NCBI RefSeq assembly: GCF_025354735.1
Contig: NZ_JANXMI010000134.1
Location: 62,001-126,000 of the forward strand
Direction of reading: 5' to 3'
From: Rugamonas sp.
Lineage (GTDB): Bacteria; Pseudomonadota; Gammaproteobacteria; Burkholderiales; Burkholderiaceae_D
Length of the DNA stretch: 64,000 bases
Positions 32,236-42,308 of this stretch are shown here, one piece after another. Position 1 is the stretch's first letter. Each line of letters opens with the position of its first letter. The notes beneath the pieces are model-generated. The model worked only from the letters and a program-made list of their open reading frames with translations. It ran no database searches and was not told where the DNA came from. A program made the position numbers and the translations under genes.

Positions 32236-33111
32236 TTAATGGGGTAGCTGAACCGGCCTCGCCAGAGAATCTAATAACGAAGTGCGTTGACGTCCAGAGA
32301 GGGGCGTCGCATACCCTAAAGCGCGTAGAGACGATGGTAATCTGGAAACAAAGTCTACATGAGATTTGTCTGTAGTACGAGCTTTAAGGGCTTTAACAAA
32401 TGCACTGTGGGCTTGCCCTGTGGTCAACTGCTTGAACAACATTTCACAATAGGCACCGATTAACCCATTGGGCATGGCAGGAACTGCGCCTATATGTGAC
32501 TCGATAGCGCTAATGTATTCGTCTCGACGCATACACCGGAAGATGGTTCTGGGGTCCACGTTTTCGGCATTGGCACTCGCTTCACGATAGGGCGTCAATG
32601 CGCGTTTCTCCGAAAGGACGATTAGCCCGACGCGCGGGTCAAGCTCGCGTTCGTAACGTCCAATGTGAGCGGGGTGAGTAACGACGTACACCTTGTCAAA
32701 GGCCTTAAGGTAGTCGTTGGTCTGCGAGGAGAGCCGTCGAGCGGTATCGAACTCAGTTTTGATTTCATAGGCTGTCGTCGTACCATTCGCGACAACGACA
32801 TCGGCGATTGAAGCGCCGACCCGCAACTCAACCTGGAAGCTTGCAGTACGGGGGCTGTGACGCTTGAAAACCAGCCTTGTGGCGAGCTCGTTCTTGTAGA
32901 CGTACTCGTTACGGTACCTAGAGGCCAAGAGGCTCCAGCCGCGTTCAAACAAGTCGTCCAGGCGAAGCCCTGCGACATCATCGCCCACCTGACCATGCGC
33001 GAGCAGAAGGTCTGTCACCGCCCGCGCGTCTCCCGTTCTGGCCAGCTGAGTAAGCATTGGCCTCGTGTAGGCCCGGGAGAGCAGGCGGAGAGAGTCGAGC
33101 GTCGTGGTCAT
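32236..33111 (-). CDS. sce7726-family (nuclease-like) protein
   Basis: RNEYVYKNELATRLVFKRHSPRTASFQVELRVGASIADVVVANGTTTAYEIKTEFD; PD-(D/E)XK-like I-A-D-V...Y-E-I-K. Confidence 0.65.
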   Translation of the reverse strand: MTTTLDSLRLLSRAYTRPMLTQLARTGDARAVTDLLLAHGQVGDDVAGLRLDDLFERGWSLLASRYRNEYVYKNELATRLVFKRHSPRTASFQVELRVGASIADVVVANGTTTAYEIKTEFDTARRLSSQTNDYLKAFDKVYVVTHPAHIGRYERELDPRVGLIVLSEKRALTPYREASANAENVDPRTIFRCMRRDEYISAIESHIGAVPAMPNGLIGAYCEMLFKQLTTGQAHSAFVKALKARTTDKSHVDFVSRLPSSLRALGYATPLSGRQRTSLLDSLARPVQLPH

Positions 33112-33412
33112 GTTCGATTGCGGTTTAACGGATATATCGTATAGCCATCAGGTACCCGCTTTCGAGCGACCAAATGGAAACAGGGCATTTTACCAGCATG
33201 CCTCTTCGCGTTGCGGCGTTGGATAACCCGACGCATACCCGCATCAGACAAGGCGGCCCCCACCAGACTACTATTAATCACCTGCCTATGGCACAATGAT
33301 TTGCATACGACAACAATCTGTCCAGGATGCTTTTTCGGTTTTCATCGAAAGCCGGTCACACAGCAACCGGACTTTGCCGCCGCTAAACCCAAAAAACGAC
33401 AATATCGACTAC

Positions 33413-34720
33413 ATGATTACGGCGCCAACTGAACCTCCTCTCCAGCAAGTCGCATCGGACCTGTTCCGAGACTTCAAAGGGGATGAAGTCGGGGGAAGGC
33501 ATGCTATCCGTGGATTCAGCTTTTAGGTGTGGCATGCGGTACTGGAAGCGCTCCGTGCCCACCGGACCGGCGACGACTACGCAGTCGTACTTGAGTGGCA
33601 GCAGGACGTCGCCGTCCTGGACTCATCCGTAGCCCCGACCGGGGTTCGCTTCGTGCAGCTCAAGAAGCACGAGGTATCGACTCATTGGAAGCTCAATCAC
33701 CTCATTGCCTCCCCCAAGGGGAAGGACGATGATGCGCAAGCAGAGGCAGATGAACCCGATGACTCCGGAGCTAGCGGAGTCCCGACGGCGCCGCTCCCTG
33801 AGCCAGTCAAGAGCGGGAAAGGAGCGAAGGTGAAGGCAGCCAAAAAGCCGAAGCCGTCAATTCTGGCCAAGCTATACGCTCATCGGCGCCGATTTAAATC
33901 ATTAGGGAAATCTCGCCTGGAGTTCGCCTCCGACGCCCAGTTTGAAATGCCAGATGGGACTGGCGCCAGCCCGTTGCGCAGCAGTGTTGAGCTTTCTGCC
34001 GCCGATTCTGCCGTCCAACAGGCCATCGAAGCAAAGCTGAGAGAGCAGCTGGGCCTTGACCCGGCCGAAGCAGTGGACTTTTCGGACTTCGCTCTCGTGG
34101 TGAGCGACTGCCCGGTGAACGAACCACACAAGTACCTCGCCGGTGAACTCGCACAGATGCAGCTCGACTCTGAGCTTAATCTCAGCGGCAAGGCCACTAT
34201 TCTCGCGGTCCTCATCATCGCTTCTTACGTGTATCTCAGGGCCGGTAGTACTCGCTACGCCAAAAATTTCCCTGAGTTGTTAGGCCGCGCAGTCACGCGG
34301 AGCGACATCGACCTCTATCTGGCTGCTGCCGACGAAGAAACGGTCTCAGCACGGGACCTCGTGGAAGAGGTTATCCAAAGGCTGAACATCGAGGCGGCAC
34401 CATTCTCGCTGGTCAAAAATATGAAGAAGCACGTAGTACGTGCGTGTATGGAAATCACGAACCGTGCCGGCCCAGTGCCGGTCGTAACGGCGTACCTTAA
34501 AGCGCTATACGAATTGAATTCGGAGTACGACTCTCTACCGCGGGTTACCGATATCTTCTCCGCTTGGTTCGAGGACTTCCAGCAGTTGCAGTTAAGCGAA
34601 GCTCGCCCTTACAGCCGCGAGTACATTTACTGTCTAATGTCCATGATTACTCAAAATGCAAACCCCACAAAACAACTACCATCTGTTCCGGCTGGTCCGC
34701 AACCTGAGGACTCGGAATGA
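33413..34720 (+). pseudogene. DUF4297/Cap4-like nuclease-type effector, interrupted by an in-frame TAG at 33524-33526
   Basis: MITAPTEPPLQQVASDLFRDFKGDEVGGRHAIRGFSF[TAG]VWHAVLEALRAHRTGDDYAVVLEWQQDVAV; same frame on both sides of the stop. Confidence 0.65.
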
Positions 34721-36528
34721 GGCAAACCGTCACCTATCACGAGCTCTGGCTGGTATCCGAAAGGGACGAGAGCGCCCGATTCCTGACGTTCAATCCGCGC
34801 AAGAACCTGCTGGCGGGAACGAATGAAACGGGCAAATCTCGCATCCTAAAGCACCTCGTTTGGGCGCTCGGCGGCGAGCCATCCACGCGCATCGCTGGGA
34901 ACTGGGACGTCAATATCGCGGCAAGCGTCGGCCTAAGCATCGGGCAGAAGCGATTCACGTTCCTGCGTTCGGGGCGTGACGAGCGCGCGGTCTTTGACGC
35001 AGAAGGCAAGCTCATCCTGGCTACGGAAAGCGCTCAAACTTGGGCGCGCTTTTTTGCTGACACTTTCGAGTTCCCTTTGAAGCTGCAGCGCCATCAGGAG
35101 GGTGCGTTTGCCTTGGCAGGGCCTGAGTATGCCCTGCTGCCGTTCTACATTGACCAGGAGGGCGGCTGGGCAAGGAAATGGGGAAACTTCATGCGGCTGA
35201 CCCAGTTTGCGCGGTGGGAGCCAGTCGTTTTCGAATCCTTCCTCGGCTTGCGGCCGCAGCGCTACTTTGATGCTCAGCTCACGCGTGACGAACTTGTCTT
35301 CAAGCTGCGCGAACTGCGTCTGCAAGCCAAGGTGCAGGCGACCGCCTATCAGCACGTCAAAGCAATGCTGCCCGCGTCTGATGCGACGCTCGACGAAAGC
35401 GTGTTCGCCAAAGAGCTGCAGCAGGTTGCCAGCCAGGTCGAGGCCTTGGTCGACGACGAGAACCAGGTCCGCGACGATTTATTCGCAATCGCCCAGGAAC
35501 GGCAGGAGCTGACTGGCCAATTGCAACTGGCGGCCCGGGCTGAGCAAGACTTGGTGGAGGACTTGGCGTACCTGTCCAACTATTCCGATGACGAGCAGTT
35601 GAACTGTCCAACGTGCGGTCAGGCGCACGGCTTGTCCTTCCGCGCGAAAGTTGAACTCGCCTCGGACGCGAACGACGCACATCAACTGTTCTTGAGTGTA
35701 CGCAGTCAGCTGGACAAGTTGAGTAAGCGCGAGGAGGGCTTGCGCGGCAAGCTCACTAGCGTCACCAAACAAATGGAGCGCCTGCGCGTTTCGACGGAGC
35801 GGAAGCCAGGGCAGGGCGGTATCGCCGAAATCGTTGCCGCGAAAAGCTTGGCCACCATTGAAGAGGCATACGGGCAGACCCGCCAGCAACTTTCGGACTC
35901 CATTGACGAACTCGATGAAAGCCGAACCGAGCTCCAAGCTGAACTGGACGCGTTGACGGATGCTGAGCGAGTGAAAGAGGTACGAGCCTTTTATAAGGCC
36001 GCAGTGAAATCGTGCGCTGACCGTCTCGGCATCGACAAGGCGGAAATTGCTTCTGTCAAAATTGGAGCGCGGCCGGCGATGGGGGCTGGTAGCTCCGGCC
36101 CACGAGTCTACTTAGCAATGCACATGGCAATGCTGGAGACCAATGCAAAGTACGGCAGCGGGCCGCGCTTCCCCTTCATTGTCGACACCCCTCGTCAGCA
36201 AGGATTAGATGACCCGAACACAGGAAGGCTCCTCAGCGCCGTCTACAACCATGCGCAAGCAGAGCAGATTTTCATTGCGAATGAATCCGTGCCGGCCGAC
36301 TGGACACCCCCGCAAGACTGCACTGTTCAAACCTTCACGGAAAAGCGCCACTTCCTGCGTGAAGACGAATATCGCGCTGGAGTTGAGCAGTTAGCGCCCT
36401 TGGTGGAAGCAATGCGTGACGCAATTGCGGCCGAGCGCGAAAGCGCTGCGGAGATAGACGCGGAGAGCGAAGTTATTGAACCGGCGGTCCAAGATGACGC
36501 CCGTGACCCTGACGAAGATGACGACTGA
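34717..36528 (+). CDS. SMC/Rad50-like ABC ATPase with zinc hook (Lamassu LmuB- or ABC-3C-type)
   Basis: Walker A-like GTNETGKSR; CPTCGQ hook inside coiled coil; late IVDTPRQQGLDD Walker B/D-loop region; overlaps upstream gene by 4 nt. Confidence 0.7.
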   Translation: MRQTVTYHELWLVSERDESARFLTFNPRKNLLAGTNETGKSRILKHLVWALGGEPSTRIAGNWDVNIAASVGLSIGQKRFTFLRSGRDERAVFDAEGKLILATESAQTWARFFADTFEFPLKLQRHQEGAFALAGPEYALLPFYIDQEGGWARKWGNFMRLTQFARWEPVVFESFLGLRPQRYFDAQLTRDELVFKLRELRLQAKVQATAYQHVKAMLPASDATLDESVFAKELQQVASQVEALVDDENQVRDDLFAIAQERQELTGQLQLAARAEQDLVEDLAYLSNYSDDEQLNCPTCGQAHGLSFRAKVELASDANDAHQLFLSVRSQLDKLSKREEGLRGKLTSVTKQMERLRVSTERKPGQGGIAEIVAAKSLATIEEAYGQTRQQLSDSIDELDESRTELQAELDALTDAERVKEVRAFYKAAVKSCADRLGIDKAEIASVKIGARPAMGAGSSGPRVYLAMHMAMLETNAKYGSGPRFPFIVDTPRQQGLDDPNTGRLLSAVYNHAQAEQIFIANESVPADWTPPQDCTVQTFTEKRHFLREDEYRAGVEQLAPLVEAMRDAIAAERESAAEIDAESEVIEPAVQDDARDPDEDDD

Positions 36529-36613
36529 TACATCCTTTGATGAACGGGGGAATAACAACCCAATTACCAGGCCAAGGTGCGGTCTGACCAACGGCCCATA
36601 GAGAAGGAAAGTC

Positions 36614-36982
36614 GTGGCAGGATTCGAAGAAGTACGTCCATTCGACTGCATGTGGACGCCGCTCAGGGCGCGCCTCGAGCTGAGGCAGATGTTCGAGCGC
36701 TGGTTGCCGCGGTCGCGTTACCTCCGTGCCACCGTCGGACCGGACGAAACGGTCGACGAGCTGCGCATCCTCGACTTATGCCAGCACTACCGATTGGAGT
36801 ATCCGGGCGGCGCAGAGGACGTTGCCAGCATCTGGGACGAATCCGAGCAGCGCTTGGCAGACGGCGGCCCGACATTCGCCGACCTCGCTGGTTTGGGCTG
36901 GGTGTTCTTCGACGGCGGGCGCTGGCTTACCTGCGCTGCGAAATTCTTGAACCTCCCGATTATGAAACAAGTGGATATATAG
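36614..36982 (+). CDS. Small uncharacterised protein, possible third component of the SMC operon
   Basis: 122-aa ORF in same orientation, 86 bp after the ATPase gene; no family recognised. Confidence 0.4.
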   Translation: MAGFEEVRPFDCMWTPLRARLELRQMFERWLPRSRYLRATVGPDETVDELRILDLCQHYRLEYPGGAEDVASIWDESEQRLADGGPTFADLAGLGWVFFDGGRWLTCAAKFLNLPIMKQVDI

Positions 36983-37258
36983 CGACCTATCGTGCTGACC
37001 ACCGGGAAGTCGCGGTAGTTTTCCTTGTTGCGGACCTTAAGGCTTAGGACAGTCGGGTAGTGGAGGTGGCCGGTCCGAACAATTTGGTCGGCCGCACAAA
37101 CGCCCAGTGCAAGCTACTTCCCATACGCTTTGCCACCTCGACATATCGTGAGGAGCTATACGCGTTTGCATTCCCAGGGCATCGCTAAGCGTCTCCCAGC
37201 TGAGCCATCTACTTATGAGCGCCGACCCATGCGTCAGCGGTCCCGGCTTGAACTTTGG

Positions 37259-38746
37259 TCACTGCGAAGGGGTTAGTAATTTGAAGCGCGTCAAGGATTT
37301 TTCGAACGCATTGCAGGCTTTCATTTCAGCAATCACTTTATCGATATCCTCGTAGTCAAACGCACTTGTCCACTTGTGTATCTTTTGCATTGCGTCCAAG
37401 AAGGGGACAGGATTGCCTTCGCGTGTCAGTACGCGCAGGCAATCGAGGTACTCCTCCCGAAACAAGGTTGGGATAATAATCCGGCAGCTGCCCACAACTG
37501 ATAACTCCGCGTTCATCACGAGTCGCGCCAGCCGGCCATTTCCATCGCTGAACGGATGGACTTCGGAAACAAGAAACATCGCAAACAGTGCTCGTGCGAT
37601 ACCTGGAGGCACAGTGGGGAGGAGTTGTGAGCCTTCCGTCAGCGTTCCTCGAACAAGGCGCGGCGCCACAAACTCAGTATTCCCCGCCCGGTTCGCTGTC
37701 GCTTTGAATTCCCCTGGCCCCACCTCGGGTCGCTCCCTCATCTGGTCGGCATGTCGCTCTTGCAATTGCGTGAGGATAGAGCGTCCGGAGCTCAACGTCT
37801 GGTTGGCCCAACCTTGGTTTAGCGCCTGACGGAAGACACCGAGAATGTCATGCGAGTCTTTTGGCCTTTCTGTGATTGGCTTGCCTTCCAAGACAAAACC
37901 TTTTGCTTCCGCAACTTCGAATTCCGTGCCTTCAATGAAGTTGCTGAAATAGGACTCGAGGAACGCGAAGTGCGTTCGGCCTTGCTCCGTTTTTACGACG
38001 CTGGGTGGTTGAGGCAAAGGAATGGAGCGGAGGTGCTGAGCAAGTTTCTCAAAAAGGGCTAACCTGTTGGCGTCGTAAGGAATCGTGGCCACCATTGCCT
38101 TGCCGGCGACGGTGGACATCTCCGATTTTCTTGTGCCCAGAATTCCTCCGATGAGCCCGTCAAGGATAGCGAACTCGCGCTCCAACTTCAGTGTCGGCGC
38201 CAGAGCCCTTGCGCTGTCGCGCAGAGCGACAAGTTGCTCCTCACCACGAGCTTCGCAGATTTCAATTAGGCGCTGCTCAACGGCAGCTCGGCCTACAGAC
38301 TTCTGGACCTTTCCCCGAGAAACTGTGAGGTTTTCCAGAAGGACGCGTGCGCCGGAAGGGAAATAGAGCTGACGACCCATCATGGGCATATCTCCCGGCG
38401 CCGACGCCGACCCATCTAGTAATTGCACAGCCAACCCCGGCAATTGCACACGCTTTGTGTACGTGTATGTGAGATAGATAACTCCGTCGCTCGGCGCTCC
38501 CCCTGAAAAGGCGCTCCGTGGACCGATAACTGCATCTGGGTATAGAGCCGCGAGTACTCGTATCCGCTCGCGCGCGATTAGGGCAGGCCAAGACTCTTCA
38601 GGGAGGGAGGTGAGAATACCGGTGGCGACCCGTTTTAGCTCGCCGCTTTTTTGCCGCCGTTGAGCGGCTCGGATGTCCGATGGTGTCAGCTCTGCATAGA
38701 GCACTAGCGTGTCGTCCGTTGTCGTATTTTTTTGGCGTTGGGGCAT
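37259..38746 (-). CDS. Fic-domain protein with N-terminal AbiEi-like region
   Basis: HPFSDGNGRLAR Fic motif; SNFIEG matches the (S/T)xxxE(G/N) inhibitory motif; N-terminal winged-helix AbiEi-like segment. Start trimmed to MPQRQKN. Confidence 0.75.
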   Translation of the reverse strand: MPQRQKNTTTDDTLVLYAELTPSDIRAAQRRQKSGELKRVATGILTSLPEESWPALIARERIRVLAALYPDAVIGPRSAFSGGAPSDGVIYLTYTYTKRVQLPGLAVQLLDGSASAPGDMPMMGRQLYFPSGARVLLENLTVSRGKVQKSVGRAAVEQRLIEICEARGEEQLVALRDSARALAPTLKLEREFAILDGLIGGILGTRKSEMSTVAGKAMVATIPYDANRLALFEKLAQHLRSIPLPQPPSVVKTEQGRTHFAFLESYFSNFIEGTEFEVAEAKGFVLEGKPITERPKDSHDILGVFRQALNQGWANQTLSSGRSILTQLQERHADQMRERPEVGPGEFKATANRAGNTEFVAPRLVRGTLTEGSQLLPTVPPGIARALFAMFLVSEVHPFSDGNGRLARLVMNAELSVVGSCRIIIPTLFREEYLDCLRVLTREGNPVPFLDAMQKIHKWTSAFDYEDIDKVIAEMKACNAFEKSLTRFKLLTPSQ

Positions 38747-39010
38747 CTTGGCACCACTCCTGGCGTGATTTTTTAGTTTTAAGCCTATTATCGTCGTGTT
38801 TTTTCTCTTGCTCTCAAGGCGGCCACCGCTCCCCTTGTCGCATTTTTTCAAGGTCAGGAACTTACGAAACGATATCTGTCGCGAAAATTGTATCAGAAAT
38901 TCTATTTTGTCGCAGATTTTTAATTAACTTACATTGTCCAAAGTACGTAGGTGCAATCCATGAGACATGTCGCCAGCGCTGCCAATAGGCTGGTTGTGTT
39001 GCTTAGAGTG

Positions 39011-39076
39011 CATGGGAGCATCGAAGTGTACTTTGAAGCCGCGCCGTCATTGTCTCGCTGACGCTGCTGGGCAGAT
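39011..39076 (+). pseudogene. Short fragment of a copper P-type ATPase gene
   Basis: catgggagcatcgaagtgtactttgaagccgc... = HGSIEVYFEAA, matching [11 protein letters not shown] of the 19059..21488 ATPase, with matching downstream nucleotides. Confidence 0.6.
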
Positions 39077-39299
39077 ACGTCGATGATGCAAAAAATACCA
39101 ACAGGCGGCCGGGAACACATTCGACGGAAACCATGCCGTTTTATCGAACCCACTTCGACGATGCTTGGCATTCAACGTTGGGACGGCAAGCTCTCCAATC
39201 ATACTTTTAGTACGTCCTTAGCAAAATGAACGATTTGACGAACTTACCAGTTTAAAGTTTTGCCCAGAAATTGGTAAAATTTAAGATAAGATTGCATGT

Positions 39300-40613
39300 A
39301 TGGAAACTGCACTTTTTACTAATAGGATTGTCCCTGTCGGTGTTTTTCAACGCTTGCGGGAGTCGCCGGATGACCGTGCGACTTGCCCTGTCTGCGGAGA
39401 AGACGTTTTTTTGTCTGCGGCTAATAGCGTCGTTAAGACGGCAAGTTTTAACCACTTGCCGCGCGGCGACGAGGAGGAGCGATGCCCGCTGTCCTATCCT
39501 TATCATCCATCGTATAGTTGGCTTCAGAACGTCGACCTGGAAGTAGTTCAGCTCCGAGCAGATAGGCTTAAATCCTAGTTCTATGAACCGGAAAACTTAA
39601 AACGTGCATTCACGTTCTTAACGACACTCACAGGTAAAGGTGCGGTGAATAGCTCTGTATTCGCGCTGCTTTTACGAAAGGCCGACCAGTTCGGCATCTG
39701 GAAGTACGCCGGTCTGCCAGTCTGGGCAGTACCATACATCATGCTGACTTTTACCGACTTCGTAGTTCGTCGTCCTGCAAAGCCAGCGTATGTGATTCGT
39801 TTTATTATTGACAAGCCTGCGCGGTCAAAATTGAATACGACATGGCTGCACCCAGGCCAGTGCTCCCTTGCTAAGTACTTCGTTAACGGCGGAAAGGCGA
39901 CGAAGCTGTTCGGAGCTGGAAAAAGCCAGGTGCGACCTACATCAACAGCGGCGTCAACGTTCCCCGCTATCCCTAATCCACTTCCGTTCAGCGAGCCAGA
40001 GTTTCTGAGACTTACCGCTGACACTTCGTGGATTTCAAGTGGATTGAAAAACCTACTTGCGGAGATGGCGATGGTAGCCTCTGTCGAGGGCGCCTGCCCG
40101 GCAGATGGGACGGCCACACTTGCGGTAGCGCCTACGAGGGAAATCGCACGGCAAAAGCAGGAGGGTGAGCATATTTCGAAACAGCGCGGGCCGGCGAGTT
40201 CAGTTGCCGAGTTGAAGCAACACGCCCCCGTAGGTGACTACCTTGTGCGAGATGTCACAGCGGTGCCAACGGCAGAGAGGGGTTTAGCGGCTCCGGCGGC
40301 ATCGCAGCGCGTAGTCGTGGAGCGTAAAGTGCCGGTGGGCTATCAGCTTGAAACGTCAGCATCGCAGCCGTTAGATACGTCAACGGCATCGGCACATCCA
40401 ATGAAACAAGTCGCTGACGCTGCCCCTCGCCTTTCTTCAAACAGGGATTCGCATGACGGGAGGATACCAGCGCCTAGCGTCGGCGGCATTCGTCACGGCG
40501 ATGCCCGGCCTAGCTCGTCAAGGAAAGGCCCGTCTCGGAATGTTAAGTATGAGACAGTAGAACCAAACCGCGTGCGCGGATTGTGGGCTTGGTTGAAGCG
40601 ATTGTTATGCTAG
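39300..40613 (+). pseudogene. Zn-ribbon (CoiA-like) protein of unknown function, interrupted by an in-frame TAG at 39576-39578
   Basis: ORFs 39300..39578 and 39645..40613 share frame; readthrough gives ...LRADRLKS[TAG]FYEPENLKRAFTFLTTLTGKGAVNSSVFALLLRK. N-terminal CPVCGEDVFL...FNHLPRGDEEERC. Confidence 0.5.
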
Positions 40614-41224
40614 CGCGCAACGCACGGCGTGGAAAGCAGGAGGCCCAATGATAGTTGCCCTCTTGTGGAACAGGCGCTCGTCCGTAGTGTGGGATTGCCG
40701 CATCGACGTCGTCTGTTGCTGGGGCCAGCGTCGGTAGTGCTCGCAAAGTGCGCTGTACCCGTAGCCGTCCGGTTGCTCGGCCTTGTACTCCTGCCACAGA
40801 AGTTCCAGCGTCACGCCTTTGCGCCCCAGTTCGTTGTGCAAAGTCGGCCCAGCGGGCGCCAACCGCTGCACCGACGACGGCTCGCTGGGCGGGAACAGCA
40901 AGCGCTTCAGGAAGGCGTCGTCGCAATCGGGTGGCAACGGCGAGAACAGGCCGGCCAGCTTGGCCCGGGCCTCGTGGTTGGAGGCGGTGGGGGGAGACGT
41001 TGATGACGCGGGCGATTTCCCGCTTGGAGCGGCCGTGTTCGAAATGCAGCCGCAGGACTTCACGGATTTTGCGCATGGATAACCTTTTATTGGTCAAGCA
41101 GCCCTCCGGATGAAATCCGGCAGGTTGCCACAGTTATCCCGTTTGCCATTGGCCCTACTCAGGCCGCTGCAAACAGTCCAGTTTGCAGTGGAATGCGTGT
41201 CCAGTTTGGCGCGGAAAACGCACC
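40605..41224 (-). pseudogene. IS21-family remnant: terminal repeats plus frameshifted IstA N-terminal region
   Basis: MRKIREVLRLHFEHGRSKREIARVINVS (one frame), then LHNELGRKGVTLELLWQEYKAEQPDGYGYSALCEHYRRW (another frame). Confidence 0.75.
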
Positions 41225-41345
41225 CTCGTCTCCAACTATGGGCAAACTCAGCATATCTAAGCGCTCTATCCATCTCCCCCACAACACTTATGGTCGAGAA
41301 CCCTAGACCGCGGTAAACGACTGCCGGACGCGTAAACGCTACAAT

Positions 41346-41879
41346 GTGGCCAAGATGCAGACAATCGTATTTCTCGATTTTGATGATGTACTGGCAGTCC
41401 ACCCGGAGCACACGTCACAGCATGTGGTCGCGGCCCTCAGGTCAGGCAGTCCCGACCAATTTGCTGAGCTATGGGCTAACGTGTTTCACGAGGCCGCTTG
41501 CAAAAACCTGAGGGCTCTCTATGATGAGTTCACACCGCATTTCGTCATCAGCTCGTCCTGGGCAACTTACCTATCGCGCGGAGAGGTCGGTGACGTACTC
41601 GTTCGTGGCGGCCTAGATTTTGTCGCTGCCGCACTGCATTCCGACTGGCGAAGCGCCACGGATGTGGGTTCGTTCCGCGCGACCGAAATCAACTCCTGGC
41701 TAAAACGCCAAGGCGGCCCGCAAGGGTTTGCCTACGTAATTTTGGACGATACGGCTAGCGGTCATACGCTGTACGGAACGCTTCTCAAGGCCCAAACCGT
41801 GTTCTGCGATGAGTGGCAGGGCTTTTTGGACATTCGCCTTGCGGAAGCACAGAAAATTCTGCGCCACCAACTGTCGTGA
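41346..41879 (+). CDS. HAD-superfamily protein of the RNA-repair-associated (HAD_SAK) type, second copy
   Basis: TIVFLDFDDVLA, FVISSSWATYL, YVILDD. Confidence 0.65.
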   Translation: MAKMQTIVFLDFDDVLAVHPEHTSQHVVAALRSGSPDQFAELWANVFHEAACKNLRALYDEFTPHFVISSSWATYLSRGEVGDVLVRGGLDFVAAALHSDWRSATDVGSFRATEINSWLKRQGGPQGFAYVILDDTASGHTLYGTLLKAQTVFCDEWQGFLDIRLAEAQKILRHQLS

Positions 41880-41900
41880 AACGATAGTACCGGTGTGGCC

Positions 41901-42308
41901 CTACCCCTGCGGGGAGTCGGGCTCAATTGACGATTGTGGGGCCGTCCACTTTGCCAGGTCAGCTGCACGGCGAATCACCCAGCGCATCTCGGCGTCAGAG
42001 CCCCAGCCAGTTTTTAGCAGGCGCTTTAGGTACTGGTCGAGTATTTCGCTTTCGGTCATGTGCGCCCGTTTTCCGCTCTTGCTGTCGAGTGACGCCTGGC
42101 AGAACTGTCGCGCCAGGTCCTCGCAAACATCCCATCTTTCCCAAATTTCAGGAGGCGTACACCCCGGTGAGTAGAACCGGTTGTTGTACGCAACCATCAA
42201 CAGTTTGGGCTGCGCGCCTGGAACTGCTCCCAGGTGCTTGGGACGTGGAAAGTCTGCCGGGACCTGGGCATATCGCGCATCTTCGTCTGCTGCAAGTTTG
42301 TTGCTCAT
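41901..42308 (-). CDS. Conserved-looking hypothetical protein co-oriented with the tns operon
   Basis: 135-aa ORF: PPEIWERWDVCEDLARQFCQASLDSKSGKRAHMTESEILDQYLKRLLKTGWGSDAEMRWVIRRAADLAKW. Confidence 0.55.
   Translation of the reverse strand: MSNKLAADEDARYAQVPADFPRPKHLGAVPGAQPKLLMVAYNNRFYSPGCTPPEIWERWDVCEDLARQFCQASLDSKSGKRAHMTESEILDQYLKRLLKTGWGSDAEMRWVIRRAADLAKWTAPQSSIEPDSPQG

Noticed and set aside
38929-39171. 80-aa minus ORF between the Fic gene and the Zn-ribbon gene
   Set aside because: Overlaps the copA ATPase fragment antisense; no support as a gene.
33413-40613. Genetic-code recoding (UAG as sense) in the element
   Set aside because: Only two interrupted genes, frameshifts also present nearby, and many intact genes; decay or sequence error is simpler. 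Kept as a note in the findings.
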